From the NCBI RefSeq assembly GCF_023921225.1, contig NZ_CP071527.1, positions 1,578,501-1,642,500 on the forward strand: a stretch of DNA of 64,000 bases. The letters are read 5' to 3'. The position numbers were made by a program, and so were the translations under genes. The stretch is from Legionella lytica. Its GTDB lineage: Bacteria; Pseudomonadota; Gammaproteobacteria; Legionellales; Legionellaceae. Below are positions 56,009 through 64,000 of the stretch, piece after piece. Within the stretch, counting starts at the first letter, position 1, and each line of letters starts with the position of its first letter. The notes under the pieces were generated by a model. It was not told where the DNA came from. It did not search any database and worked only from the letters and a program-made list of their open reading frames with translations.

Positions 56009-57529
56009 ATGGAATTATTAAGGCAATTACATATTCAAGATACCAATGCAGGGGCTTTTAGTGGCCAAGGCTGGCACAGCAATGTTCATGCAGATACCTT
56101 TGCCTCTTTCTGTCCAACGAACAATGAAAAACTTGCTGAAGTAGCGTCTTGCACTATGGATGATTATGAACAGGTTATGACTCGTGCACAAAGTGCTGCT
56201 CAAGCCTGGAGAATGGTTCCTGCACCAAAGCGTGGGGAAATCATTAGACAAATCGGTCAAGCTCTACGTGAGAAAAAAGATTTACTTGGAAGCTTAGTTT
56301 CTTTAGAAATGGGTAAATCCAAGCAAGAAGGTGATGGCGAAGTTCAGGAAATGATTGATATTGCTGATTTTGCAGTTGGCCAATCACGTATGCTTTATGG
56401 TAATTCCATGCATTCTGAGCGTCCAAATCATAGAATGTATGAACAATGGCATCCATATGGGATCGTTGGTGTTATTTCTGCCTTTAATTTTCCGGTAGCT
56501 GTTTGGGCTTGGAATGCCTTTTTATCAGCAATCTGCGGAAATGTGACGTTATGGAAACCTTCTGAAAAGACTCCGCTTTGTGCGATCGCGGTTCAACATC
56601 TATGTAATGAAGTTTTAAAAGCAAATAACTGCCCAGAAATTTTTAGTTTAATTATTCCTCAAGGCCATGCAGTAATCGATGCAATGGTTAATGACAAACG
56701 TATTCCACTGATTTCTTTTACTGGTTCAACTGCGGTAGGGAAACTAGTTGCTGCAAAAGTTGCAGCACGATTAGGTAAGACTATTTTAGAGTTAGGTGGT
56801 AATAATGCCATCATTCTCGATGAATCAGCTGATTTACATTTAGCAGTTCCCGCGATTGTTTTTGGTGCGGTAGGAACAGCAGGCCAACGATGCACTACAA
56901 CACGGCGTTTATTTGTTCATGAGTCTCAGTACGATTTTATTATCGAGAAATTGCGTTCTGCCTATGAGCAAATAACAATTGGTGATCCTTTAGACACACA
57001 TAATTTAATGGGGCCTTTGATTGATAAGCACGCAGTAGAGCAATTTAAAAAGACTGTTATCCGTGTTAAAGAAGCTGGAGGCAAGATTGTTTTTGGTGGT
57101 GAGACATTGAATCAATCTGGTTCTTTTGTACAGCCAACGTTAGTCTGTAATGTAAAAAATGATTGGGATATCGTGCAAGAAGAGACTTTTGCACCTATCT
57201 TATATGTGATGTCGTATCGTTCTTTAGATGAAGTGATTGAGATGCATAATAATGTTCCTCAAGGCTTGTCTTCCGCGATGTTCACGCAAAACTTAAAGCA
57301 TGCAGAGCGTTTTTTAAGTGCTTGGGGTAGTGATTGTGGAATTGCGAACATCAATATTGGTACTTCAGGAGCTGAAATTGGGGGGGCCTTTGGAGGTGAA
57401 AAAGATACGGGTGGTGGACGTGAATCGGGCTCCGATTCTTGGAAGGCATATATGCGTCGCCAAACCAACACCATTAACTGGGGTAATGAGTTGCCATTAG
57501 CTCAGGGTATTAAATTTAATCTAAGTTAG
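56009..57529 (+). CDS. ALDH7-family aldehyde dehydrogenase (probable aminoadipate-semialdehyde dehydrogenase)
   Basis: NAD-dependent dehydrogenase of 506 aa, close to antiquitin (ALDH7A1) and bacterial AmaB/Pcd. Visible features are [14 protein letters not shown], the NAD-binding [10 protein letters not shown], catalytic Glu in [11 protein letters not shown] and catalytic Cys in [11 protein letters not shown]. Family members oxidise 2-aminoadipate 6-semialdehyde (or its cyclic form P6C) to 2-aminoadipate. The start has AAGGAG six bases ahead. Linkage to saccharopine dehydrogenase supports that substrate; betaine-aldehyde-like substrates remain possible. Confidence 0.87.
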   Translation: MELLRQLHIQDTNAGAFSGQGWHSNVHADTFASFCPTNNEKLAEVASCTMDDYEQVMTRAQSAAQAWRMVPAPKRGEIIRQIGQALREKKDLLGSLVSLEMGKSKQEGDGEVQEMIDIADFAVGQSRMLYGNSMHSERPNHRMYEQWHPYGIVGVISAFNFPVAVWAWNAFLSAICGNVTLWKPSEKTPLCAIAVQHLCNEVLKANNCPEIFSLIIPQGHAVIDAMVNDKRIPLISFTGSTAVGKLVAAKVAARLGKTILELGGNNAIILDESADLHLAVPAIVFGAVGTAGQRCTTTRRLFVHESQYDFIIEKLRSAYEQITIGDPLDTHNLMGPLIDKHAVEQFKKTVIRVKEAGGKIVFGGETLNQSGSFVQPTLVCNVKNDWDIVQEETFAPILYVMSYRSLDEVIEMHNNVPQGLSSAMFTQNLKHAERFLSAWGSDCGIANINIGTSGAEIGGAFGGEKDTGGGRESGSDSWKAYMRRQTNTINWGNELPLAQGIKFNLS

Positions 57530-57564
57530 GAACTTTTTATATTTCTACTAGCTTGACCAACATG

Positions 57565-57632
57565 GCTTGATTTTCTGTGCTCCGATGCTCACATACTTAT
57601 GTGTGCTGTACTTCGGTGCTCGACAATCAAGC
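57565..57632. repeat. Imperfect palindrome before fadN
   Basis: GCTTGATT and AATCAAGC at the ends, with partly complementary inner stretches (TCCGATGCTCACATAC against GTGTGCTGTACTTCGG), suggest a 68-bp REP-like hairpin in the 207-bp gap. Confidence 0.4.
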
Positions 57633-57736
57633 AATTTTGCCTCAAGGGAGCGAAATGTAAACAGTTCCTATAATTGGTCCTGCAGCCGCAGGACCTTGAG
57701 TGCGGATGATATTCATTAATTAATGAGGGAAAAATA

Positions 57737-60100
57737 ATGCAGGAACCATTTTTCATAAAAAAAGTCGCGGTTCTCGGTGCAGGGGTTATGGGCGCACAGA
57801 TTGCTGCACATTGCGTCAATGCTGGAATAGAAACTCTACTCTATGATTTGCCTTCTAAAGATGCTAATGCCAATGCATTAATCGATAAGGCAATTGCCAA
57901 TTTAACCAAGTTAAAACCAGCACCTCTTGCCACAGCACAAACAGCTGCGTTGTTACAAGCTCGAAATTACGAGCAAAATTTAGCTGAGCTGGCTGAGTGT
58001 GATTTAATTATTGAAGCAATTGCAGAACGTTTGGATTGGAAAGAAGACTTATACAAACGTATTTCACCTCATTTAACGAGTCGCTCCATTTTAGTTAGTA
58101 ATACTTCTGGACTTAGTATTAATGCTCTGTGCGCCGTCTTACCTGAAGCACACCGTAAAAATTTCTGTGGCGTTCACTTTTTTAACCCACCACGTTATAT
58201 GCATCTTGCAGAGCTTATTCCTGCCCATACAACTGATGCAAAATTAGTGGATCATTTAGAAGCTTGGTTAACCAGTTATTTAGGCAAAGGTGTGGTTCGC
58301 GCTAAAGATACTCCTAATTTTATTGCAAACCGCGTGGGTGTGTTTTCTCTGTTAACCACCTTGCATCATGCTTCTGTCATGAATATGGGATTAGATGAAG
58401 TTGATGCTTTGACTGGGCCTTTATTAGGCCGACCAAAATCTGCAACCTTCCGCACTATGGATGTAGTTGGTTTAGACACCATGGAACATGTTGTTCGCAC
58501 CATGCAAGAACAATTAAAAGAGGACCCTTGGCATCATAGTTTTAAATTACCTGAGTGGTTAGCCGGACTAATCAAAGAAGGGCATTTAGGACAAAAATCA
58601 GGCCAGGGTATTTATCGCAAAAATGGTAAAGTCATTGAAGTATATGACATTCAATCAGCAAGCTATCGTCCATCAAAAGCAGAGGTAAGCGATGAGCTGA
58701 AAGCAATCATGGGGAATGCTGATCCTGTTGCACGCATGCACGGCCTGATGACCTCTAACAATAAACAAGCTAAGTTTTTAGCTGCTTGTTTTAGAGATCT
58801 ATTCCACTATTGTGCTTATCATCTCGAGACGATTGCTGATAACGTAAGAGACGTGGACCTGGCAATTCGTTGGGGCTTTGGTTGGATGCAAGGGCCATTT
58901 GAAACTTGGCAATTATCTGATTTAGCTAAAACAATACAGTTTATTAGTGAAGCAATTAAAGAAAAAGCAACCTTAAGTACAGCTCAATTACCTGGATGGC
59001 TTTTTGAAATAGATGCATTTTATAAACAAGAGGGTGCTTATTCACCACAGAAAAATAATTATCAACCACGCAGTGAATTGCCTGTTTATCAGCGTCAGTT
59101 TTTCCCTGATCGCGTAATTAAAGAATCCGCACATCCTATGCCTGTTCTTTATGAAAATGAAGGGGTACGTTTATGGCATTTACAAGATGATGTTGCTGTT
59201 CTTAGTTTCAAGAGTAAAGCGAATACTTTAGGACAAGCTGTTCTGGATGGTTTGGAAGCATCCTTGGATGTTGCAGAAAAGCAATGCCGTGGACTTATTA
59301 TTTATCAACAGGATGCTGCAAACTTTAGTTCTGGAGCTGACTTACGGCATGTCATGAAATTAATCCAAGATAATAAGATGCAGGCGCTTGATGACATGAT
59401 TGCCCAATTTCAAGCAGGAGCAATGCGTTTAAAATACAGTTCTATTCCAACGATTGCTGCACTAAGAGGTCGTGCTTTAGGTGGTGGTTGTGAGTTTATG
59501 ATGCATTGTGATGCCGTCGTTGCTGCTTTTGAATCATACCCCGGTTTAGTTGAAGTTGGAGTCGGGGTAATTCCAGCTGGTGGCGGATGTAAAGAAATGG
59601 CGATGCGGGCTGCAAGTATTCCTCATGCTGATTTAATGACCGTCATTCAAAGTTACTTCCAACAAATTGCTATGGCACAAGTAGCTGGTTCTGCTGCTGA
59701 GGCAAAACAAATGGGCTATTTACGTAGTACTGATACCTTTGTAATGCATGCGGATGAAGTGCTTTATGCGGCACTACGCAAAATTAAATTAATGCATGCG
59801 GAAAATTACCTCCCACCGTTACCAAGGCAATTTAAAGTGGCAGGAATAGAGGGATTAGCTAGATTGCAAACAGGCTTAGTGAATTGGCTAGAAGGTGGAT
59901 TTATTTCACAACATGATTATTTCTTATCTACTGAATTAGCAAAAGTACTTTGTGGTGGCAATCTCAATCAAGGTGCATTGGTTGATGAAGCTTGGATGTT
60001 GAAATTAGAACGCGATGCATTCGTTACTTTAGCATCAACGCCAGCAACCCAGGCTCGTATCAGTCATTTATTAGAGACTGGCAAACCATTACGTAATTAA
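57737..60100 (+). CDS. fadN: 3-hydroxyacyl-CoA dehydrogenase/enoyl-CoA hydratase, FadN type
   Basis: Bifunctional fatty acid beta-oxidation enzyme of 787 aa. Domain order is dehydrogenase first: the NAD motif VAVLGAGVMGAQIAAH at about residues 10-25, then FFNPPRYMHLAELIP and the C-terminal helical parts up to about 420. The crotonase domain comes second (about 475-650) with SGADLRHVM and GRALGGGCEFMMH, including the oxyanion glycines and IPAGGG. This order is that of Bacillus FadN rather than E. coli FadB. It lies 62 bp before a thiolase gene, as in fadNA. Confidence 0.9.
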   Translation: MQEPFFIKKVAVLGAGVMGAQIAAHCVNAGIETLLYDLPSKDANANALIDKAIANLTKLKPAPLATAQTAALLQARNYEQNLAELAECDLIIEAIAERLDWKEDLYKRISPHLTSRSILVSNTSGLSINALCAVLPEAHRKNFCGVHFFNPPRYMHLAELIPAHTTDAKLVDHLEAWLTSYLGKGVVRAKDTPNFIANRVGVFSLLTTLHHASVMNMGLDEVDALTGPLLGRPKSATFRTMDVVGLDTMEHVVRTMQEQLKEDPWHHSFKLPEWLAGLIKEGHLGQKSGQGIYRKNGKVIEVYDIQSASYRPSKAEVSDELKAIMGNADPVARMHGLMTSNNKQAKFLAACFRDLFHYCAYHLETIADNVRDVDLAIRWGFGWMQGPFETWQLSDLAKTIQFISEAIKEKATLSTAQLPGWLFEIDAFYKQEGAYSPQKNNYQPRSELPVYQRQFFPDRVIKESAHPMPVLYENEGVRLWHLQDDVAVLSFKSKANTLGQAVLDGLEASLDVAEKQCRGLIIYQQDAANFSSGADLRHVMKLIQDNKMQALDDMIAQFQAGAMRLKYSSIPTIAALRGRALGGGCEFMMHCDAVVAAFESYPGLVEVGVGVIPAGGGCKEMAMRAASIPHADLMTVIQSYFQQIAMAQVAGSAAEAKQMGYLRSTDTFVMHADEVLYAALRKIKLMHAENYLPPLPRQFKVAGIEGLARLQTGLVNWLEGGFISQHDYFLSTELAKVLCGGNLNQGALVDEAWMLKLERDAFVTLASTPATQARISHLLETGKPLRN

Positions 60101-60162
60101 ATGCAACTTATCTTCTCTCTCGGCCTAGTCGAGAGAGAATGAAGCATAAGGAAGATTAACAG

Positions 60163-61347
60163 ATGACTAATGTATACATAGTTGATGTATTAAGAACTCC
60201 AGTAGGAAAAGCTCCTCGTGGTGTATTTAAGCATACGCTACCTGATGATTTATTGGCGCATACAATACGAACCTTAATGAGCCGCCATCAAGGTATTGAT
60301 TGGGAAGAAATTGGTGATGTTGTTATTGGTTGTGCGATGCCAGAAGCAGAACAAGGTATGAACGTGGCACGTATCGCTTCTCTCCTCGCAGGCATGCCGC
60401 AATCTGTCCCTGCAATGACAATCAACCGTTTCTGCTCTTCAGGAGTACAAAGTATTGCAACTGCTGCCGCATCGATTCGCAGTGGTGAGATGCAATTAGC
60501 TCTTGCAGGTGGTGTTGAAAGTATGTCTATGGTGCCTTTAGGTGGTAATAAATACACAGCAAATCCATCGTTTTTTGATAATGAACATGTTGCTATTGCT
60601 TATGGAATGGGGATAACTGCGGAAAATGTGGCGAAGCAGTGGGAAATTACCCGTGAACAGCAAGATGAGTTTGCTGCTGAAAGCCATAAAAAGGCAATTG
60701 CTGCTCAATTGCGAGGTGATTTCAAAGCAGAAATTACACCAGTAGAAATTACCATAAGACAGCCGAATTTGGCAGACTCAACAACAAATGTTAAGAAAAA
60801 ATTGATCACTGATGATGAGGGGCCAAGAGCAGATACATCTTATGATGTCATCTCTAAATTAAGACCTGTGTTCGCCTTGAAGGGAACAGTTACTGCTGGT
60901 AATAGCTCACAAACCAGTGATGGAGCAGGTATTGCTTTGTTGGCTAGTGAAGAAGCGGTTCGTAAATATAATTTAAAACCAATGGGACGCTTATTAAGTT
61001 TCGCTGTAGAAGGGGTTCCACCTGAAATTATGGGAATTGGACCTATAAAAGCCATTCCGGTTGCTTTAAAACGCGCTGGATTAACTTTAGATCAAATCGA
61101 TTGGATTGAATTAAACGAGGCTTTTGCGGCTCAGGCTTTAGCAGTTATTAAGGATCTGGGTTTACCGCGCGATAAAGTAAATCCTTTAGGTGGAGCTATT
61201 GCATTAGGGCATCCTTTAGGAGCAACCGGCGCAATTCGAACCGCAACCTTATTACATGGTTTACAACGAACCAAAGGTAAATACGGTATGGTGACAATGT
61301 GTATTGGTACTGGTATGGGAGCCGCCGCAATATTTGAGGCCTTATAA
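60163..61347 (+). CDS. fadA: Acetyl-CoA C-acyltransferase (3-ketoacyl-CoA thiolase)
   Basis: Last step of beta-oxidation, releasing acetyl-CoA. The catalytic residues are present: C91 in NRFCSSGVQSIA, the NEAFAAQ motif, His in GGAIALGHPLGATGA, and the second Cys in CIGTGMGAA near the C-terminus. Length 394 aa is typical. Together with fadN upstream it forms a beta-oxidation unit. The acyl-CoA dehydrogenase that would feed it is not here. Confidence 0.94.
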   Translation: MTNVYIVDVLRTPVGKAPRGVFKHTLPDDLLAHTIRTLMSRHQGIDWEEIGDVVIGCAMPEAEQGMNVARIASLLAGMPQSVPAMTINRFCSSGVQSIATAAASIRSGEMQLALAGGVESMSMVPLGGNKYTANPSFFDNEHVAIAYGMGITAENVAKQWEITREQQDEFAAESHKKAIAAQLRGDFKAEITPVEITIRQPNLADSTTNVKKKLITDDEGPRADTSYDVISKLRPVFALKGTVTAGNSSQTSDGAGIALLASEEAVRKYNLKPMGRLLSFAVEGVPPEIMGIGPIKAIPVALKRAGLTLDQIDWIELNEAFAAQALAVIKDLGLPRDKVNPLGGAIALGHPLGATGAIRTATLLHGLQRTKGKYGMVTMCIGTGMGAAAIFEAL

Positions 61348-61829
61348 ATCTACCATTAAATAGCATCAGCCGTCACGGTATGGTGGGTGTGAGGTGAAAT
61401 CCGGGAGCAGGCTTGAGTCCGCTCCCGTTAGGTTTACTGTTGCATACCTAATCCTGGCTTTTATGCACCTAATAAATTAATTACCTCCCTCGAATCCCTT
61501 TGTTTTTTATTGGGCCTATTACCAAGTGCGTATACAGGGCATTATTTGATAATCGTTATAATTCTCTTTCATTTGTCGATACCCTGACAATAGAACAATC
61601 TGAGTTTTTGTAATCGATTTAGGGTGACGATTGAAAATGCTGCTCGAGCATTTGCAAATGCCTATTTTGAAGAAGATAGTCTGGACAATGCACAAAAATT
61701 CTTAAAAAACTTTTACCGAATGCTCCTAGTACAACCTTTTTTTGTTTCAGATTTTGACGCAGATAATTCTAGTTTTAAGCCGTCTATATGATAATGGGCC
61801 TGATGGCCCATTGCATATTAGCAAACAAA
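61348..61829. other. 482-bp intergenic region with a possible gene remnant
   Basis: No convincing gene. Reading from a GTG at 61624 to a stop at 61791 gives 55 residues (ENAARAFANAYFEED ... RMLLVQPFF) with protein-like composition but no ribosome-binding site and no match I recognise; it could be the tail of a decayed gene. Upstream, GGGAGC...GCTCCC (about 61401-61428) can pair and might end the fadA transcript. ATGGGCC/GGCCCAT at 61794-61811 is a 7-bp hairpin past infA. Confidence 0.35.
61794..61811. terminator. Possible infA terminator
   Basis: ATGGGCC, TGAT loop, GGCCCAT, a perfect GC-rich stem 19 bp beyond the infA stop. There is no clear T-run, so the call is tentative. Confidence 0.45.
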
Positions 61830-62051
61830 TTAATTCTTATCGCGGAATATAATGCGAGCTTTTGATAAGTCGTAGGGAGTTAATTCCACTTTAACTTTAT
61901 CGCCGGTTAAAATTCTAATGTAGTTTTTGCGCATGCGACCAGAAATGTGAGCAGTGACAATATGCCCATTTTCTAATTCAACACGAAACATGGTATTGGG
62001 CAGGGTATCTATAACTGTGCCAGCCATTTCTATATGATCTTCTTTTGCCAT
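61830..62051 (-). CDS. infA: Translation initiation factor IF-1
   Basis: Small OB-fold protein (73 aa; bacterial IF-1 is about 72) that occupies the A site of the 30S subunit during initiation. The sequence has [19 protein letters not shown] and [17 protein letters not shown], and a short C-terminal addition. A hairpin (ATGTTTTCA / TGAAAACAT, 62086-62106) lies in the leader. Closeness to aat is common in Gammaproteobacteria. Confidence 0.97.
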   Translation of the reverse strand: MAKEDHIEMAGTVIDTLPNTMFRVELENGHIVTAHISGRMRKNYIRILTGDKVKVELTPYDLSKARIIFRDKN

Positions 62052-62085
62052 AGGTCTCTCAAATGATTACCAAATCGGTTAATTA

Positions 62086-62106
62086 ATGTTTTCAATATGA
62101 AAACAT
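62086..62106 (-). promoter_or_regulatory. Leader hairpin and candidate promoter of infA
   Basis: ATGTTTTCA, ATA, TGAAAACAT: a 9-bp perfect stem 35 bp upstream of the infA start. A TATACT on the minus strand (62119-62124) could be its -10, which would put the hairpin at the very 5' end of the mRNA. Confidence 0.4.
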
Positions 62107-62382
62107 GACTCTCCCGCAAGTATACTGCTAAAATGAAGATAATGGCAATTATGCGATGCTGAAATTTATACTATAGGTATAAATTGTAAATTAATTGTAC
62201 TGATGTGCGTTATCCTGCGATCTAAAACCTCACGAAGTATGATGTTTTAATTTATCCAAGTTGTATTTTTTTAACCTAATGTTTGGGCTACTATTATTTC
62301 CTTTATTAAAGGGGTCTGTTATTTTATGACTCTTCCATGGAATGGAAATAGCCTATACTTTTATAAACAACTGGAGCATCAA

Positions 62383-62745
62383 GTGAACCGTATTTTGCTA
62401 TTTATTCTAATCAGTATTGTTGGTGTTGCTAATGCCGGGCAATTTGGGCCTAAAGTAAAACCTACTTGTCCTGTGCCTGGAAAATCCATGAACGTTGATA
62501 ATTTTCGAATAATTCCTACTGGTGCCACTTCGGTAATTGAAGATGAAAAAGGTCGGGAATGGAATGTATACATTTACGGTAAAAACATCACGATAAACAA
62601 AGAGATTATTAAAGAGGTAATTTCTAACCCTATAAATGAAATGCCCAGACAGGCAAAAGAAGTATTCGGTGCTTGGTTGTGTGTTTATGATGGTAAAGCT
62701 AATGATGTAACATTTGAAGGTAGTTCAAGTTACATAACGCCATAA
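62383..62745 (+). CDS. Small exported protein of unknown function
   Basis: A 120-aa protein beginning at GTG 62383, with GGAG seven bases upstream; an ATG at 62326 would place 19 residues before the signal peptide and is less likely. Signal peptide about 1-18 (FILISIVGVANA), then a mature domain with a Cys near each end (KPTCPVPG and WLCVYDG), likely a disulfide. This cysteine layout recalls DUF3757-type proteins of Legionella and relatives; I hold that loosely. It stands alone between infA and aat. Confidence 0.7.
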   Translation: MNRILLFILISIVGVANAGQFGPKVKPTCPVPGKSMNVDNFRIIPTGATSVIEDEKGREWNVYIYGKNITINKEIIKEVISNPINEMPRQAKEVFGAWLCVYDGKANDVTFEGSSSYITP

Positions 62746-62915
62746 GTATGTAGTCAACGGTATCTTATACACCTCGCTTAGGACATAGGCTGCTCTACAC
62801 TTTGATGTTTCGTGATTTTTTGCCAATCCCAGAGACACTGCCATTAAGTTAAAAAAATTTATACAGTTGCTTGCAACCAGGTTTTCCTTAGCGTAATAAC
62901 TTTCGCAATCGAGCA

Positions 62916-63593
62916 TTAAAAAGGAGCTTGCCATATTCCCTGCATGCTCGGATATTCCAATGTATCATTTAATAGGCGCATAAAATCAGTACGACTAATA
63001 ACTTCCGCCCCCAAGCTAAGTAAATGAGGGGAGGGAAGCTGGCAATCAATAAAATCAAACCTCCATTGATTCATTGTTTGGCATAAATAATAAAAAGCAA
63101 TTTTTGAAGCATCTGTGACCTTATGAAACATAGATTCACCAAAAAAAGCACGACCCAGACTAATTCCATATAATCCGCCAACTAATTCATCGTCAAGCCA
63201 TACTTCAAACGAATGAGCATAACCCATTGCATGTATTTGGGTGTAGGCCTCGATCATGTCGTTAACAATCCAGGTATTATCCATTCGCTCTGAACTGGTG
63301 GCACAGGAACGTATCACCTCTGGAAATGCAGTATCCACAGTGATTCTAAATGGTTTTTTTAGTGATTTTTGTAAACTATGAGACACTTTAAATGCCGAAG
63401 GGCGTACAATAAGTCTTGGATTCGGTGACCACCAAAGAACGGGAGAGCCAGGCCCATACCAAGGAAAAACACCTTGCGAATAGGCTTGTAATATACGTTT
63501 GGGGTTTAAGTCACCACCGATAAGTAATAGCCCTTGTTTATCACTGGTTTCAGGATCTGGAAATACAAAATCCTCGTTAAGGTCTATTAACAT
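62916..63593 (-). CDS. aat: Leucyl/phenylalanyl-tRNA-protein transferase
   Basis: N-end rule enzyme that adds Leu or Phe from charged tRNA to proteins with N-terminal Arg or Lys, marking them for ClpS/ClpAP. Family features: FPWYGPGSPVLWWSPNPR near residues 43-60, VGGLYGISLGRAFFGESMF and FDFIDCQLPSPHL. At 225 aa it has normal length. The aat-infA neighbourhood is conserved, here split by a small exported-protein gene. Confidence 0.95.
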   Translation of the reverse strand: MLIDLNEDFVFPDPETSDKQGLLLIGGDLNPKRILQAYSQGVFPWYGPGSPVLWWSPNPRLIVRPSAFKVSHSLQKSLKKPFRITVDTAFPEVIRSCATSSERMDNTWIVNDMIEAYTQIHAMGYAHSFEVWLDDELVGGLYGISLGRAFFGESMFHKVTDASKIAFYYLCQTMNQWRFDFIDCQLPSPHLLSLGAEVISRTDFMRLLNDTLEYPSMQGIWQAPF

Positions 63594-63688
63594 TTGTACA
63601 GTTTCTCCATGAAGCTCACAAAAATCGAGATTTGGAAGTATATTGAATATATTCTACAATTACTATAAATAAGCACGGGGGAAATCAA

Positions 63689-64000
63689 TTGCACTTGGAT
63701 TATCTTTACAGTTTAGGAAACATTTTAATTCTTCTTAGCCTGAGCTGCAGAAAAGTTCTTTTGATCCGTATTATCTTTGCTTTATCAGACGGATCGTTTC
63801 TATTGTATGGAATATTAGCTCACATTCCACCAATGGCTTATTGGGCAATTGCTTCGTTACTTATTAATTTCGTGCAAATTGGTTTTTTGATACGCGATAT
63901 GATGCCTAAATATTTAAGTGATGAATTACAATCGATTAAAAAAATATTTTTCGACAGCATGCAAACCAGTGACTTCTTACGCTTGATTAAATTAAGCCAT
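63689..64000 (+). CDS. Popeye-like (POPDC) membrane protein, N-terminal part (cut by window edge)
   Basis: Open frame from TTG 63689 (GGGGGAA six bases upstream) to the window end, 104 residues. Three hydrophobic stretches are seen: LGNILILLSL (about 9-18), IIFALSDGSFLLYGILA (about 29-45) and YWAIASLLINFVQIGFLI (about 51-68). The end of the third plus the following helices (LINFVQIGFLIRD, LQSIKKIFFDSMQTSDFLRL) follow the Popeye-domain pattern, where this leads into a cyclic-nucleotide-binding domain. That second part would lie beyond the window. The family call is by pattern memory and should be treated as probable. Confidence 0.55.
   Translation, partial: MHLDYLYSLGNILILLSLSCRKVLLIRIIFALSDGSFLLYGILAHIPPMAYWAIASLLINFVQIGFLIRDMMPKYLSDELQSIKKIFFDSMQTSDFLRLIKLSH

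Overview
The window looks like a chromosomal stretch of a Legionella species (AT-rich Gammaproteobacterium). The gene series rpoS - hmgA - yebC - ruvC - ruvA - pmrBA ... lspE/lspD ... fliS-fliD-flaG-flaA ... accD-folC-SPOR-cvpA is, from memory, a Legionella arrangement. The proteins carry Legionella-type features: a secretin with an N-terminal SPOR domain, a flagellin ending LSLLN, and the PmrAB system. The species cannot be fixed from sequence alone. No prophage, intact insertion sequence, CRISPR array or plasmid gene was seen; most of the window is core genome.

Layout. 1-3644: 3' end of rpoS, convergent hmgA, then the yebC-ruvC-ruvA operon. 3722-9946 (minus): sensor kinase and regulator (pmrB, pmrA), yciB, lytic transglycosylase mltD, gloB, rlmJ. 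10078-12158: a small charged protein, folD, an outer-membrane barrel. 12342-18949 (plus): truA-trpF-trpB-trpA, glnS, cysS. 19039-26639 (minus): type II secretion genes lspE and lspD, tRNA-Met(CAT), a secreted S53 (sedolisin) protease and a secreted beta-propeller-like protein. 26773-33591 (minus): Do-like protease, pgeF, rluD, miaB, an MFS transporter, an L,D-transpeptidase. 33741-37705 (minus): fliS, fliD, flaG, flaA with a perfect FliA (sigma-28) promoter. 38111-41732 (plus): accD, folC, SPOR-domain protein, cvpA. 41888-48182 (plus): an accessory four-gene cell-surface polysaccharide-like locus. 48183-54617 (minus): nadD, holA, lptE, leuS, lnt. 54777-61347 (plus): saccharopine dehydrogenase, ALDH7-type aldehyde dehydrogenase, fadN-type beta-oxidation protein and fadA. 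61830-64000: infA, a small secreted protein, aat, and the start of a Popeye-like membrane protein.

The best candidate for an undescribed system is 41888-48182. It encodes a membrane GT2 polysaccharide synthase, an exported protein with three cysteine-marked TPR modules and a YaiO-like outer-membrane barrel, an ATP-grasp ligase, and a response-regulator receiver fused to a PIG-L/LmbE deacetylase. It resembles the uncharacterised E. coli yaiP/yaiO/yaiS set and, functionally, Pga-type export systems. It adds a signalling-domain deacetylase and an ATP-grasp enzyme, and it sits exactly where purF often follows cvpA.

Other points of interest are a dispersed family of GTAG-headed REP-like palindromes between genes, a Glu in place of the catalytic Asp60 in TrpA, secreted enzymes beside the type II secretion genes, lysine degradation through saccharopine, and a bacterial Popeye-domain protein at the right edge.
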